This document shows, one piece after another, positions 33,895 through 43,930 of a DNA stretch of 64,000 bases (position 1 is its first letter; the number at the start of each line of letters is the position of its first letter). The notes below the pieces were generated by a model. It did not search any database. It had not been told where the DNA came from and saw nothing but the letters and a program-made list of their open reading frames with translations. Origin of the DNA: Marinomonas polaris DSM 16579 (GTDB taxonomy: Bacteria; Pseudomonadota; Gammaproteobacteria; Pseudomonadales; Marinomonadaceae); NCBI RefSeq assembly GCF_900129155.1, contig NZ_FQVF01000013.1, forward strand, positions 1 through 64,000, given 5' to 3'. Made by a program: the position numbers and the translations under genes.

Positions 33895-34653
33895 TTATAG
33901 TAAGGCAAAGGACTGCCATACTAAACGTAACGCCATTAAAGTAAGAACAATATTAAAAATTCGATGAAAGTAACGATCTGGCATACGTTTTAATACTCGA
34001 AGACCAACCCAAGTACCAATCGCACCGCTGATAATCATACAAACTAATAAAGGCAACCAAGCTGTTAATGGAAAACCTGCAACCTTAAATACCCCAACCT
34101 TCAAAATATGCTGTAACGACATCGCCATAGCAAAGGTTGCAACTGTGCGAAACCGATCCGCATGAATTTGCTTTACAAAGGCTGCTACTAATGGACCTGT
34201 TGCGCCAGCAAAAAGCGTAATGAACGTAGTGATAGCACCAGCAAATGCTGTTCCCCAATTACCCAATACCATCTTAGGAAGCTTCGGCCCCCAACATAAA
34301 TATAAGATAAATAAAGCAATCGTCAGATACATAATGGCTGGCGGCAGAGAAACTAAGACAAAACTACCAATGAAAGCACCCAGCATCGCTCCGGGTAAAA
34401 ACGTACTAATAAGTTTCCAATCAATATGTCGCCAACTCATCGCTGCGCGTCCAGCATTTGAACCAAGCTGCGCCACACCATGCAGCGGAATTATTAGTTG
34501 TGGCGGTAATACTTGTGCCATGACACCAAGCAACATAACACCACCTCCAGCGCCAAAGCTGGCGGTAAAAAAAGACGTTAGTCCAGACACAATAACAAGA
34601 AGGGTAAATACATGCGGAGAAACTTGGTCAAAAAGCTGTGCAGATAAGGCCAT
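33895..34653 (-). CDS. TauE/SafE-family sulfite exporter-like permease
   Basis: A 252-residue membrane protein with seven or eight hydrophobic segments. The opening helix FFTASFGAGGGVMLLGVMAQ and the ATGPLVAAFVKQIHADRFRT loop are signatures of the TauE/SafE (DUF81) family, which exports sulfite, sulfoacetate or other anions. ATG 34653 (MALSAQLFDQ) is preferred; the frame is open 25 codons further up but that part is not membrane-like. It is convergent with ggt, 20 bp apart, and co-directional with dctD, 36 bp downstream. A sulfur link with glutathione cleavage is speculative. Confidence 0.85.
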   Translation of the reverse strand: MALSAQLFDQVSPHVFTLLVIVSGLTSFFTASFGAGGGVMLLGVMAQVLPPQLIIPLHGVAQLGSNAGRAAMSWRHIDWKLISTFLPGAMLGAFIGSFVLVSLPPAIMYLTIALFILYLCWGPKLPKMVLGNWGTAFAGAITTFITLFAGATGPLVAAFVKQIHADRFRTVATFAMAMSLQHILKVGVFKVAGFPLTAWLPLLVCMIISGAIGTWVGLRVLKRMPDRYFHRIFNIVLTLMALRLVWQSFALL

Positions 34654-34763
34654 ATAATCGACAGGGGGATCAAAGGAATGAAGTCGAAAGAATAGCAAAA
34701 TGGGCTGCAGAAATCTCTGCTCGCCCATTCTTGTTCGTTATATAGAAGATACAAAAGTACTAA

Positions 34764-36122
34764 TTATTGTTTGTAAATGTCCTTATCCAAATCATATTTA
34801 CGCATCTTGTCGTAAAGCGTTTTACGCGGCAAACCAAGCGCATCCATGGTGTCTTTAATAGAGCCTTTCTGACGCAGCAGCTCTTGTTCTAATAAAGTTT
34901 TTTCAAAGCGCTCTAACTGCTCAGGGAGCGTCATCACACCGGGATTATTTTCATTGATAATGATCTGATCAAACTCAAACGAACCTGCTTCCCCCATCAG
35001 CACATAACGCTCAGCAAGATTACGTAACTCACGCACGTTCCCCGGCCAATCGTAACTCAACAAGCTGTGCATTCGCGCCGCCGACAGTGGCTCAGACTCT
35101 CGCTTATATTGTGCAATCGCCACTAAACAAAAATGCTGCCACAGTAGAGAAATATCATCTTTTCGCTCTCGTAATGGTGGAATATCTACTCGCACCACGT
35201 TGAGTCGATAATACAAATCTTCGCGGAATGTGCCACCTTCACTCAGTTGCTTCAGGTCAACCTTGGTCGCGGCCAGAATACGCAAATCCAGATCAATCGC
35301 CGTATTGGAACCCAAACGCTCTAAGCGACGCTCTTCCAACACCCGCAACAAGCGAATTTGCATCGACATCGGCATGCTTTCAATTTCATCAAGGAAGAGC
35401 GTTCCACCGTTAGCATGCTCAAGCTTACCGATACGTTGTGTTTTGGCATCGGTAAAAGCGCCTTTTTCATGACCAAATAATTCAGACTCCATAATAGAAT
35501 CAGGCACTGCGCCGCAGTTAATCGCCACAAAAGTGTGACCTCGACGAGAGCTATGCTCGTGAATGTAACGCGCCACCAGCTCTTTACCTGTGCCTGTCTC
35601 CCCTTGAATAAGAATATCCGCGCCGGTATCTGCTACATGCAACAACGCCTGACGCAAACGATGAATACCTGGCGTGTTGCCGATAATCCGCGGACCTGGC
35701 GCATTTTGCGCAGCCAATTCCAGACGTAAGTTGCGGTTCTCTAAGGTTAAATGACGTTTTTCAGAGGCACGACGCACCACTTCTAGAAAGTCTTCATTGG
35801 AAAACGGCTTTTCAATAAAATCGTAAGCACCGTCGCGAATAGCGCTCACCGCCATGCTAATATCGCCGTGGCCAGTAATTAGAATAAAAGGGATTTCCGC
35901 ATCAATCTTTTTAACTTCGTCAAACAGCTCTAAACCACTTTTGCCAGGCAAATTGATATCGCTTACAATCACGCCAGACCAATCCAGAGACAACTTTTCA
36001 ATCACGCCTTGAGCCGATGCGAACTCTATAACATCAAAATCTTCAAGCTGTAATGTCTGAGAAATTGCCATACGAACCGCTTGCTCGTCGTCAATTAATA
36101 TTACTTGCTTGCTGTCCGGCAT
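34764..36122 (-). CDS. dctD: Sigma-54-dependent response regulator DctD
   Basis: A 452-residue NtrC-type activator. Receiver domain with phospho-acceptor D55 (VSDINLPGKSG) and K105; AAA+ domain with Walker A GETGTGKE (174-181), the sigma-54 contact GAFTDA (221-226) and LFLDEIESMP; and a C-terminal Fis-type helix-turn-helix (GSIKDTMDALGLPRKTLYDK). It overlaps dctB by one base (TAATG), so the two are translated together. Expected to activate the dctPQM operon in response to C4-dicarboxylate-like substrates via a sigma-54 promoter. Confidence 0.93.
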   Translation of the reverse strand: MPDSKQVILIDDEQAVRMAISQTLQLEDFDVIEFASAQGVIEKLSLDWSGVIVSDINLPGKSGLELFDEVKKIDAEIPFILITGHGDISMAVSAIRDGAYDFIEKPFSNEDFLEVVRRASEKRHLTLENRNLRLELAAQNAPGPRIIGNTPGIHRLRQALLHVADTGADILIQGETGTGKELVARYIHEHSSRRGHTFVAINCGAVPDSIMESELFGHEKGAFTDAKTQRIGKLEHANGGTLFLDEIESMPMSMQIRLLRVLEERRLERLGSNTAIDLDLRILAATKVDLKQLSEGGTFREDLYYRLNVVRVDIPPLRERKDDISLLWQHFCLVAIAQYKRESEPLSAARMHSLLSYDWPGNVRELRNLAERYVLMGEAGSFEFDQIIINENNPGVMTLPEQLERFEKTLLEQELLRQKGSIKDTMDALGLPRKTLYDKMRKYDLDKDIYKQ

Positions 36123-38446
36123 TAGATTTCCTCTTTAGGATCTATAGATTCTTTAGACTCTCTAGAAAGAGACTGGAATTGAGATAAGTGGTGGTTAAAG
36201 CAAGGTAGCCTAACACAAAATTCGGCACCGCCAGAATCTCGATTTTGTGCGCTAATTTGTCCACCCATTGCCTCGACGATACGCTGGCTAATCGACAAGC
36301 CTAGTCCTAATCCCAATCCTGAGGATTTGGAAGTAAAGAATGGTTCAAAAAGATGCCGAATAGCGTCATCACTTAAGCCATTCCCCGAGTCTTGAACACA
36401 AATCATCACTTGATTTCCTGTGGATATTTGCTCAATGTGAACTCGCCGTGGGTTATTCGGTGTTTCTAAAATTGCATCTGCAGCGTTGGCTAATAAATTC
36501 ACCAACACTTGCTCCAAAAAGACCATGTCACCATTCACAATAAAGCCTTGATCTTCCGTTACTACCAGCTCAATACCTACTTCTTTATAGCGTGGACTCA
36601 TAATTTTCAGAGCCCCCATAATGGCAGTCTGTACGGCAATAGGGCCTTGATGAACGTCACCTTTACGAGCAAATACTTTAAAGCGAGCGATAATATCGCC
36701 CATGTGATGACCCAGCTGACTAATATGCTGCAAGTTAGCATGGGCTTGTTCGTACTGGCCGCGATCCAGAAACTTCAATCCATTCCCTGCGAAAGCTCGA
36801 ATCGCAGTCAAAGGCTGGTTCAACTCATGATTCAAACCCGCACTTAATTGTCCTAATACCGCAAGCTTAGCTGTTTGTATCAGCTCTCGTTGCGTGCCTT
36901 TATGCTCTTCAATTTCATGGCGAAGACGAGTATTGGCACCTTGTAGTTCAAACGTTCGTTCTTTCACCCGTTCCTCAAGCTCGATACGCGCTTGAGTGAT
37001 ATCTTGCTCGTAACGTTTACGCTCGGTCATGTCATGAAAAGTCACCAAATAACTTAGGCGATTCGGCAATTGCATCTTACATAACGTCATTTCCACCGGA
37101 ACTGTTTGATCGGAATAACATAAGCGTCCTTCTCGCGTCAGCACTTTAATGCCTAAATCATTAGCAGCTTCCAGAAAATCATTATGAGAAGACAGAGCTA
37201 ACGCATCTTGCTCGTCGGGTTGAAATAAGACGCCAAGTGGCTGTCCAACTAGAGGAGATAACGGCTGACCAAGCAGCTTTTCAACCGCCGGATTAAAAGA
37301 TTCTATTTTGTGATGCTCATCCAAGGTTACCAAACCCGCTTGTGTATTTTGAATCACTTCACGAATGTACGCTTGGTTGTGGCGCGTCATTTCATTAGCA
37401 TCAGAACGCTCTCGTAACATGCGCCGACGCAACATAGCCAAACCCAATAACAACGCTGTAATAGTCACGCCACCCGCAAAAATGGTACGCCACAAAGAGA
37501 TTTCTTCATTGATGATTTTTAAAGGCGCAAGGATAGAAATTTGAAAGCCTAATAGGCGAATCGGGCGACTCATCCTTAAAAACGACAGCCGCTCTAATTC
37601 TTCGGTGCCATCTATAACAGTATTTTCTAACACATCAACAATTTGCGATTTTTCATCAAAAGGCTTTTGATAAACAATTGCCAGCTTTTCAATGGATTTA
37701 CCATAATAACGCTGTGAATCAGCAATACGCTGCAACTCAGTATGAGACAACTCGCCCAATACCCGATACAACCAGTTAGCACGCGAGCTGCTAAACACAA
37801 TGCCATCCGGATCGAGTAACAAAAATTCATAATGCTGATTGGCAAAACGTTTTTCGAATTGAGTCAAATCCACTTTTACAACGGCAATACCAATAATCGA
37901 ATCGCCTTCATAGACAGGATAAGAGAAGTAATAACCGCGGCGATTCGATGTCGTACCAAGCGCATAATAGCGACCCGGTTTTCCTTGAATCGCGTCTTTA
38001 AAATAAGGTCGAAATGCGAAGTTACGACCGACAAAACTAGTGACTTCCCGATAGTTAGACGAGGCTATCGTTAGTCCATCTGTGTTTAAAATATAACTGT
38101 CTGAGGCTTCGGTGATGCGGTTAATTTGCTCAAGTTCACGATTAAGCTGATTAATATCCGAGTCGAAACCGTCTCGCAGGGCTTTTCTTACTCGGTCATT
38201 AGACGCCAATAACGTCGGCATATGTTGGTACTTGGCAATCGCGCTTTCCAACACACTGGCAAGTTGGTTTAACTGCTCAAAAGAATCAATACGCAACGCT
38301 TTGATCTGTTGATTACGCAGGGCTTCACCGCCTTTCCAAATCAACAAAACCACCACAAAAAAGGCACCAAGATACAGCCAAATTAACTGTTTAGATGAAA
38401 AAAGCCATCTTATGCTAAAGCCGTATTTTTCTTTCAATGCACTCAC
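36122..38446 (-). CDS. dctB: Sensor histidine kinase DctB
   Basis: A 774-residue membrane sensor kinase. An N-terminal helix (WLYLGAFFVVVLLIW) and a second helix about residue 325 (TIFAGGVTITALLLGLAM) flank a periplasmic double-Cache domain (NFAFRPYFKDAIQGKPGRYY). A PAS domain follows (about 355-475), a short coiled coil, the HisKA box with GLNHELNQPLTAIRA, and an HATPase with N box NLLANAADAI and G boxes (DSGNGL, GLGLGLGLSIS). DctB proteins are nearer 600 residues; the PAS insertion accounts for the difference. It phosphorylates DctD. Confidence 0.92.
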   Translation of the reverse strand: MSALKEKYGFSIRWLFSSKQLIWLYLGAFFVVVLLIWKGGEALRNQQIKALRIDSFEQLNQLASVLESAIAKYQHMPTLLASNDRVRKALRDGFDSDINQLNRELEQINRITEASDSYILNTDGLTIASSNYREVTSFVGRNFAFRPYFKDAIQGKPGRYYALGTTSNRRGYYFSYPVYEGDSIIGIAVVKVDLTQFEKRFANQHYEFLLLDPDGIVFSSSRANWLYRVLGELSHTELQRIADSQRYYGKSIEKLAIVYQKPFDEKSQIVDVLENTVIDGTEELERLSFLRMSRPIRLLGFQISILAPLKIINEEISLWRTIFAGGVTITALLLGLAMLRRRMLRERSDANEMTRHNQAYIREVIQNTQAGLVTLDEHHKIESFNPAVEKLLGQPLSPLVGQPLGVLFQPDEQDALALSSHNDFLEAANDLGIKVLTREGRLCYSDQTVPVEMTLCKMQLPNRLSYLVTFHDMTERKRYEQDITQARIELEERVKERTFELQGANTRLRHEIEEHKGTQRELIQTAKLAVLGQLSAGLNHELNQPLTAIRAFAGNGLKFLDRGQYEQAHANLQHISQLGHHMGDIIARFKVFARKGDVHQGPIAVQTAIMGALKIMSPRYKEVGIELVVTEDQGFIVNGDMVFLEQVLVNLLANAADAILETPNNPRRVHIEQISTGNQVMICVQDSGNGLSDDAIRHLFEPFFTSKSSGLGLGLGLSISQRIVEAMGGQISAQNRDSGGAEFCVRLPCFNHHLSQFQSLSRESKESIDPKEEI

Positions 38447-38515
38447 CTAAAATACCTTGTTATTATTATCTCGACATTTATTTCAACTCAAAAAGCGCTA
38501 CCTTGAGTAAAATTA

Positions 38516-39493
38516 TTAAGCCCTAGCATGAGCAAAGGGCAACACCTCAGCAATATGCGATTTATGACACATTAACATCAACAAGCGATCCACTCCTAAC
38601 GCAACGCCGGCACAATCTGGCAAGCCGTTTTCTAGTGCTGTGATTAATCGCTCATCAAACTGTCGATTCGCCAAGCGCATTTCCTTGCGTGTTTCTTTAT
38701 CTTCAGCAAATCGTCTTGCTTGTTCCTTAGCATCAGTGAGTTCATGGTAGCCATTCGCTAGCTCCATGCCTTGCCAGTAAAGCTCAAATCGTGCGGCTAC
38801 TAACAGCCCTTTTTCATCAAGATGAGTCTTGGCAAGTGCGGCCTGAGAAGCCGGATAACTATGAATAAAACAAGGGACGTATTTACCAATAGCTGGTTCT
38901 ACCACGCTCGAGAAAAGTAACTCAAGCAAGGTATCGCGATCATCTTCCTGCAAACCGTATTCTGTGTGTTCGTGAGCACACTCTTGTAACTGGAACAATG
39001 TCGCGGTGAAAGGATCAAGTCCGGTATGACGTAAAAACGCCATTTGATAACTGAGTCGTTCGCAAGTCAGCGCCTCTTCATTCAATAGTGCCGACAACAA
39101 CTGTTGGATCTCATCCATTAATTGCCAATGATCAAAACCTACTCGATACCATTCCAACATAGTAAATTCGATACTATGTCGGCGGCCAATTTCCTCGGCT
39201 CGGAACACTTTTCCCAACTGATAGATAGAACCAGAGCCTGCGCATAATAAACGCTTCATGGCGAACTCTGGGGAAGTTTGAAGATAGTAAGTAAGGTCTT
39301 CACCTTGGGAACGCGTTTGGCTGGTTAATACTTCAATATGTGGATCTGTAATACTACCCAAAGACAGACATTGAGTATCCACCTCCATCACCTCACGCGC
39401 ATCGAAAAAAGCGCGAATAGCTTTTAGTAACTGCGCACGCTTTTGCAAAATCGAGAGATCAGCACTGGGTTGCCATAAAGAAGCGTTGTACAT
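38516..39493 (-). CDS. epmA: EF-P--(R)-beta-lysine ligase EpmA
   Basis: A 325-residue class II lysyl-tRNA-synthetase paralog (PoxA/GenX) without an anticodon-binding domain. It attaches (R)-beta-lysine to K34 of EF-P. Class II motifs: FRAEEIGRRHSIEFTMLEW (motif 2), ELANGYHELTDAKEQ, and AGVALGVDRLLMLM (motif 3). Its partners efp and epmB are about 18 kb away in this window. It is separate in orientation from neighbouring exporter genes, and a TTATTTTTAG stretch after ATG may reflect a promoter. Confidence 0.95.
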   Translation of the reverse strand: MYNASLWQPSADLSILQKRAQLLKAIRAFFDAREVMEVDTQCLSLGSITDPHIEVLTSQTRSQGEDLTYYLQTSPEFAMKRLLCAGSGSIYQLGKVFRAEEIGRRHSIEFTMLEWYRVGFDHWQLMDEIQQLLSALLNEEALTCERLSYQMAFLRHTGLDPFTATLFQLQECAHEHTEYGLQEDDRDTLLELLFSSVVEPAIGKYVPCFIHSYPASQAALAKTHLDEKGLLVAARFELYWQGMELANGYHELTDAKEQARRFAEDKETRKEMRLANRQFDERLITALENGLPDCAGVALGVDRLLMLMCHKSHIAEVLPFAHARA

Positions 39494-39537
39494 AGAAAAA
39501 CACTCTAAAAATAAAGTGCATCATAACAAATACAGAC

Positions 39538-40179
39538 TTATATATTCACTTTACTCAGCAATATTTTAATGCCCGCAACGCCAAACATCAGCGCGAAGGC
39601 AGCATCAAAGCCGCGTTTCATTTTAAAATAGCTTTGGCGAATTCTTGGGTTCGAAAACAACACAGCGTAGCCCAAATTTATGCAGGCACTTTGAATCATT
39701 AATAAGACAATCACAAACAACAAACCTTGTGTGGAAACCGAACTCGGCATCCCCATGGCGAATAACGATCCTAGAAACAAAATCGCTTTAGGATTGGTTA
39801 AGTGGATGGCTAAACCACGAAAATAAGCAGTGCGCAAAGACGTTTGTTTAGTCTCTAACGTGGCCAACATTTTGCTCGCATCCAATTTATTAGTCATCGC
39901 TGAACGGCAAGATTTATAAGCTAAGAATAATAAATAGACCGCACCAACATAACGTAAGCTTTCGAATAGCCAGACATTCGCATACAGCACAGCACCTAAA
40001 CCAAAGGCAGCCGAACAAGACCAAAATAGCGAGCCTGTGAGTATGCCTGATGCTAACGCCAAACCTTGCACTCGCCCCTGATTCATTGACGTAGATGCAA
40101 TCGCCAATGTCGCAGGCCCAGGACTCGCCATAGCGACAAAAGCACCAATTAATATCAGGACATAGTGGATTTCTTGCAT
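39538..40179 (-). CDS. LysE/RhtB-family amino-acid exporter
   Basis: A 213-residue membrane protein with about six hydrophobic segments. The N-terminal VLILIGAFVAMASPGPATLA holds the conserved PGP motif of the LysE/RhtB family, followed by GLALASGILTGSLFWSCSAA and LAIHLTNPKAILFLGSLFA. It exports amino acids or analogs; specificity is unknown. Its start overlaps the 3' end of the EamA gene by 25 bp, implying a shared transcript of two exporters. Confidence 0.88.
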   Translation of the reverse strand: MQEIHYVLILIGAFVAMASPGPATLAIASTSMNQGRVQGLALASGILTGSLFWSCSAAFGLGAVLYANVWLFESLRYVGAVYLLFLAYKSCRSAMTNKLDASKMLATLETKQTSLRTAYFRGLAIHLTNPKAILFLGSLFAMGMPSSVSTQGLLFVIVLLMIQSACINLGYAVLFSNPRIRQSYFKMKRGFDAAFALMFGVAGIKILLSKVNI

Positions 40180-41066
40180 GAATCACCTCTCAGTCTTTTA
40201 AAGAAACTCAATTTCGGCAATGCCATTTGCCCGACAAACAGACCTAATAAAATCAGCACAGCAGCGATTATCTGATTCGTTTCTATTGGCTCATTGTAAA
40301 ACCAATAACCACCAAAAATACCAAACACAGGTACCAGTAACGTCATTGGCGCGACACTGGATACTGAGTATTTCATTATCATCTTATTCCAAAACCAGTA
40401 CCCTAATAGTGTCGTCGGGTAAGCTTGGAACAAAGCGGAAAACAGTGTCCATTGGGTAAATTGATTCGGCAACTCAGTGACGACTTGCGTTCCTTCAAAA
40501 ATAACCGCTAGTAACAACAAAGGCAAAGGTGCAAACAACATTCCCCAGATATTAAAAGCAAAAATAGCTTTGGTATTCGCGCGTTTTACAATCAAGCCAT
40601 TAACGCTCCAAAACACCGACGCCATTAATACCAGCACTAAACCTTTTCCAGTCACCGAACCACCTTCGGAGTAGATGATCAAAGCAAGTCCAAGTAAAGC
40701 CAATCCAGCGCCCAGCAACTTATTGCGAGTAATGGTTTCGTTTAAACATAACCAACCCACCAGCAAACTACTGACAATACTCATATCCAATAATAAAGAT
40801 GCCATTCCCGCAGAGACACCAGCGCCAATAGATAAGGTCGTTAATCCCCAAACGCCAACACCAAAAGATAAACCATAAGCGATCAAATAACGCCACGGCA
40901 CATCTGGCTTCTTAATAAAAAAGATCAAAGGAAACACCGCAAAACTAAATCGCAACGCGGTGAGTACTAAAGGATGAACGCTATTCACGCCAAGCTTGAT
41001 CACACTGAAGTTCAATCCCCATAACGCCATCAAAGCAAACAGCAACCCAAAGTCTCGTAGTTTCAT
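40155..41066 (-). CDS. EamA-family (DMT) transporter
   Basis: A 303-residue protein with ten hydrophobic segments in two EamA repeats (FGLLFALMALWGLNFSVIK ...; GLVLVLMASVFWSVNGLIVK ...). This is the drug/metabolite transporter family; related proteins (RhaT, YdcZ, EamA) export amino acids and metabolites. It is divergent from the MocR-type gene at 41301, which is probably its regulator, and overlaps the LysE gene downstream. A 21-bp inverted repeat sits in the intergenic region upstream. Substrate is unknown, likely amino-acid-like given MocR and LysE. Confidence 0.88.
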   Translation of the reverse strand: MKLRDFGLLFALMALWGLNFSVIKLGVNSVHPLVLTALRFSFAVFPLIFFIKKPDVPWRYLIAYGLSFGVGVWGLTTLSIGAGVSAGMASLLLDMSIVSSLLVGWLCLNETITRNKLLGAGLALLGLALIIYSEGGSVTGKGLVLVLMASVFWSVNGLIVKRANTKAIFAFNIWGMLFAPLPLLLLAVIFEGTQVVTELPNQFTQWTLFSALFQAYPTTLLGYWFWNKMIMKYSVSSVAPMTLLVPVFGIFGGYWFYNEPIETNQIIAAVLILLGLFVGQMALPKLSFFKRLRGDSCKKSTMS

Positions 41067-41114
41067 TATTCGTTCCTAGTAAATAAAATCTGTTGTAAAC
41101 AATAACGAAGGCGC

Positions 41115-41180
41115 TCAATTACACGCGGTGTTTCTATTCGAAACTACCGCCTACCTCACAGAAACACCGCGTGTAACTGA
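41115..41180. repeat. 21-bp inverted repeat in EamA-MocR intergenic region
   Basis: TCAATTACACGCGGTGTTTCT (41115-41135) and its complement (41160-41180) pair over 21 bp with one mismatch, around a 24-base loop. It lies 49-114 bp upstream of the EamA start and about 120 bp upstream of the MocR gene. In a divergent region a simple terminator is not expected. It may be an operator, an RNA leader element or a short mobile repeat. Confidence 0.6.
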
Positions 41181-41300
41181 ACATAGCTAAGCATTTCCTT
41201 CAGAAAGAAGTATCACTAGAAAACCAAAAAGAACACAGATTCAATTTTTGATAAAAATAAGAGTACAATTCAAAGAAAGGAAATACTTTGGGGGAATGTT

Positions 41301-42725
41301 ATGGCGCTTTACGAAACACTTGCTCAGCATTTTATTGACGACATACAAGCGCAAAGACTCCCAGCCGGAAGTCGCTTGCCAGCGCTACGAACCATGGCGA
41401 AACAGCATCAAGTCAGCATGACTACTGCGACTAAAGCCTACGATTACCTTCAACAAACAGGTTGGATTTATGCACAGCCACAGTCTGGGTACTTCGTTGC
41501 CAATCAACTGGAAAGCACCTCCTTTCCAAGTCTTAACATCAAAAGTATTGAACAACGGGATCCAAAACGCTTTGCGCCGTTAAATGGCTATAACCCTGCC
41601 TCGGCGCTTTTTAGCCCGCTTGGCACCTCGATGATTTCGCCAGAATTACAACCTAGCGTCGCACTGCAACGCAGCATTAAACGTGTCACCCAAAGAGCGG
41701 GAAAGCATCTCTTTCAATACCCAGAAACACAAGGCGACAAAGGCCTGAGAAGCGCCCTTGCGGAACATTTCCGCCATGACAATCTGGCCTTTTCAGCAGC
41801 CGACTTTGTGATCACCAATGGCTGTATTGATGCGGTAAGACTGGCGATAGAAAGCGTTAGCAAAGCGGGTGACACCATTGCCATTAGTTCCCCTTGTTTT
41901 AGTGGCTTGCTCGATTTACTAAGTGCCCTATCTCGCAAAGTGATTGAAATCCCTATTAGTGAGAAAGGCTTAGATTTAGACCATCTAGAAACCTTGATGC
42001 AACAAGGTTTGATAAAAGCCTCTCTGTTTAGCACATCGAACATGAATCCAACTGGAATGACGCTGCCCGTTGAACAAAAACAAGCTCTAGCAACACTTGC
42101 CGCGCAATACAAAACACCGATGATAGAAGACGACGTCTATTTCGAATTAAGCCACCAGAAACAACAAACGCTGCCAGCAAAATATTGGGATAAAGAGGGA
42201 TATGTGATTTGGTGCGGATCTTTTTCAAAAACCTTAGCCGCTGGACTGCGACTTGGTTGGTGTGTTCCGGGTCGATATTTAACGTCTTATATCAATCAAC
42301 ATTCCTTAACCAGCTTTGGTGTGAATGGACTTATACAGTCTTGTATGGCGGAGTTTATCAACACCGGCGAATATCGCTCTCATGTGAATAAAATACGTAC
42401 GGTTTTGAATCAACACATACACAGTTATCAACAATTTTTAATCAAATACTTGCCCACCAATGCAAAAATCAGTGCCCCACAAGGCGGAATCGTACTTTGG
42501 GTACAGATCCCCAGTTTAAATGCTGTACAGCTTGAAAAAGAAGCTAATAAACAGGGCATCGACATACGCAGCGGCGCTTGTTTCAGTACCCATGACTTTT
42601 ATCACGATTGCTTCCGTATAAACTGCGGTTGGCCGCTCGAAAACACTGGGGATAAACACAGTACTTATCAACAATTGATAAGCTTATGCGACATAATCAA
42701 CAGTCTGATGAGAGCAGAGACTTAA
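41301..42725 (+). CDS. MocR-family GntR/aminotransferase regulator
   Basis: A 474-residue fusion: an N-terminal GntR winged helix (about 1-70, GSRLPALRTMAKQHQVSMTT) joined to a type I aminotransferase-like PLP domain with the cofactor Lys at about 310 (CGSFSKTLAAGLRLGW), a PLP-ring Asp in IEDDVYFEL and SNMNPTGM. MocR proteins (PdxR, GabR) sense PLP together with an amino acid. Regulation of the divergent EamA/LysE exporter genes is likely. A GGGGGA-type site precedes the ATG. Full length and intact. Confidence 0.92.
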   Translation: MALYETLAQHFIDDIQAQRLPAGSRLPALRTMAKQHQVSMTTATKAYDYLQQTGWIYAQPQSGYFVANQLESTSFPSLNIKSIEQRDPKRFAPLNGYNPASALFSPLGTSMISPELQPSVALQRSIKRVTQRAGKHLFQYPETQGDKGLRSALAEHFRHDNLAFSAADFVITNGCIDAVRLAIESVSKAGDTIAISSPCFSGLLDLLSALSRKVIEIPISEKGLDLDHLETLMQQGLIKASLFSTSNMNPTGMTLPVEQKQALATLAAQYKTPMIEDDVYFELSHQKQQTLPAKYWDKEGYVIWCGSFSKTLAAGLRLGWCVPGRYLTSYINQHSLTSFGVNGLIQSCMAEFINTGEYRSHVNKIRTVLNQHIHSYQQFLIKYLPTNAKISAPQGGIVLWVQIPSLNAVQLEKEANKQGIDIRSGACFSTHDFYHDCFRINCGWPLENTGDKHSTYQQLISLCDIINSLMRAET

Positions 42726-42840
42726 CAAAATTGGAGCGATTGCACATTTACTTCTTTAATCTTAACCTTTAGATCAACAAAAATGCTCTAGACTCTATTT
42801 CAGGATAAATAGAAATTCATGCACAAAAGGATTCATCTCT

Positions 42841-43833
42841 ATGTCTTACCATTCCGTAAAACTGATAAAACGTCCTGAATTAGAAATCACCGAAGATATT
42901 TTCAATATTGTTACTCAAGACATTCCAACGCCAGCAGAAGGCGAAGTATTGGTAAAACTCTCTCATCTTTCTTTAGATCCAGCCATGCGCGGTTGGATGA
43001 GCGCGGATGAAAACAGCTACATTCCCCCCGTAAAATTAGGTGACACCATGCGCGCCAGTGGCATAGGTGAAGTCGTTAAATCCAACAATGAAAGATTCCC
43101 AGTTGGCGCTCGTGTTATGGGGCTTATGGGTCTAACTGAATATGCGATCAGTGATGGTAATGGCTTAAACGTCATTCCAAAAGAGCTTCCTGCTGAAGCG
43201 ATTCTCTCTGTTATTGCCTTACCCGGCATTACCGCGTACCACGGTGTCTTTGAGGTACTTAAACCCGAAGCTGGCCAGACGCTTATCGTCACCGCGGCAG
43301 CAGGTTCAGTTGGCTCTCTTGTCGGTCAAATGGCCAAGAACCTTGGCTTAACGGTTGTTGGCGTGGCGGGCTCTGATGAAAAATGCCAATGGTTAACCAA
43401 AGAACTTGGCTTTGATCATGCGATTAATTACAAAGATGCAGACTTTGTCGAACAATTGACGCAAGCGACGCCAAACGGCATCGATCTTTTCTTTGAAAAT
43501 ACGGGTGGTTTGGCACAAGGTCCTATCTTTGAACGCATAAATCCTCATGGTCGCATTGCTGTGTGTGGCCTAATCGCTGACTATCAAAAAGCCGAACCAG
43601 CACCAGGGCCAAGTTGGGTTGGCATCATCAAACGCCGCCTATCGATCCAAGGCTTCACCATGCCAGATCATTTCCATCGTATCCCTGAATACGGCCAAGC
43701 ACTGGGATCTATGTTAGGCAAAGGAGAATTGAAATATCGTACCCACGTTATTGAAGGAATCGAAAACGCAACTAGTGGCATTAACCTGTTATTTGACGGT
43801 AAAAATACCGGCAAGCTGATTGTTAAGCTATAA
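42841..43833 (+). CDS. NADPH-dependent enone reductase (CurA-like MDR)
   Basis: A 330-residue zinc-independent medium-chain reductase. N-terminal LDPAMRGWMS segment, then the NADPH site TAAAGSVGSLVGQMAKNLGL and GVAGSDEKCQWL, with DLFFENTGG and GRIAVCGLIADY, all typical of the leukotriene B4 12-hydroxydehydrogenase/curcumin reductase group. It reduces alpha,beta-unsaturated ketones or aldehydes, perhaps as detoxification. It appears to be a single gene with a terminator downstream. Confidence 0.9.
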   Translation: MSYHSVKLIKRPELEITEDIFNIVTQDIPTPAEGEVLVKLSHLSLDPAMRGWMSADENSYIPPVKLGDTMRASGIGEVVKSNNERFPVGARVMGLMGLTEYAISDGNGLNVIPKELPAEAILSVIALPGITAYHGVFEVLKPEAGQTLIVTAAAGSVGSLVGQMAKNLGLTVVGVAGSDEKCQWLTKELGFDHAINYKDADFVEQLTQATPNGIDLFFENTGGLAQGPIFERINPHGRIAVCGLIADYQKAEPAPGPSWVGIIKRRLSIQGFTMPDHFHRIPEYGQALGSMLGKGELKYRTHVIEGIENATSGINLLFDGKNTGKLIVKL

Positions 43834-43864
43834 GCTCTCCAGAGATAAGATACAGTAGAAAAGT

Positions 43865-43896
43865 AAAAGGGAATGGTCGAATGACCATTCCCTTTT
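43865..43896. terminator. Bidirectional terminator
   Basis: AAAAGGGAATGGTC-GAAT-GACCATTCCCTTTT is a perfect 14-bp stem with a tetraloop and A/T flanks, between the convergent CurA-like gene and SDR gene. Confidence 0.9.
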
Positions 43897-43930
43897 TAAT
43901 TAAAATAGATTTAATAAGCTTAATGGCGAG

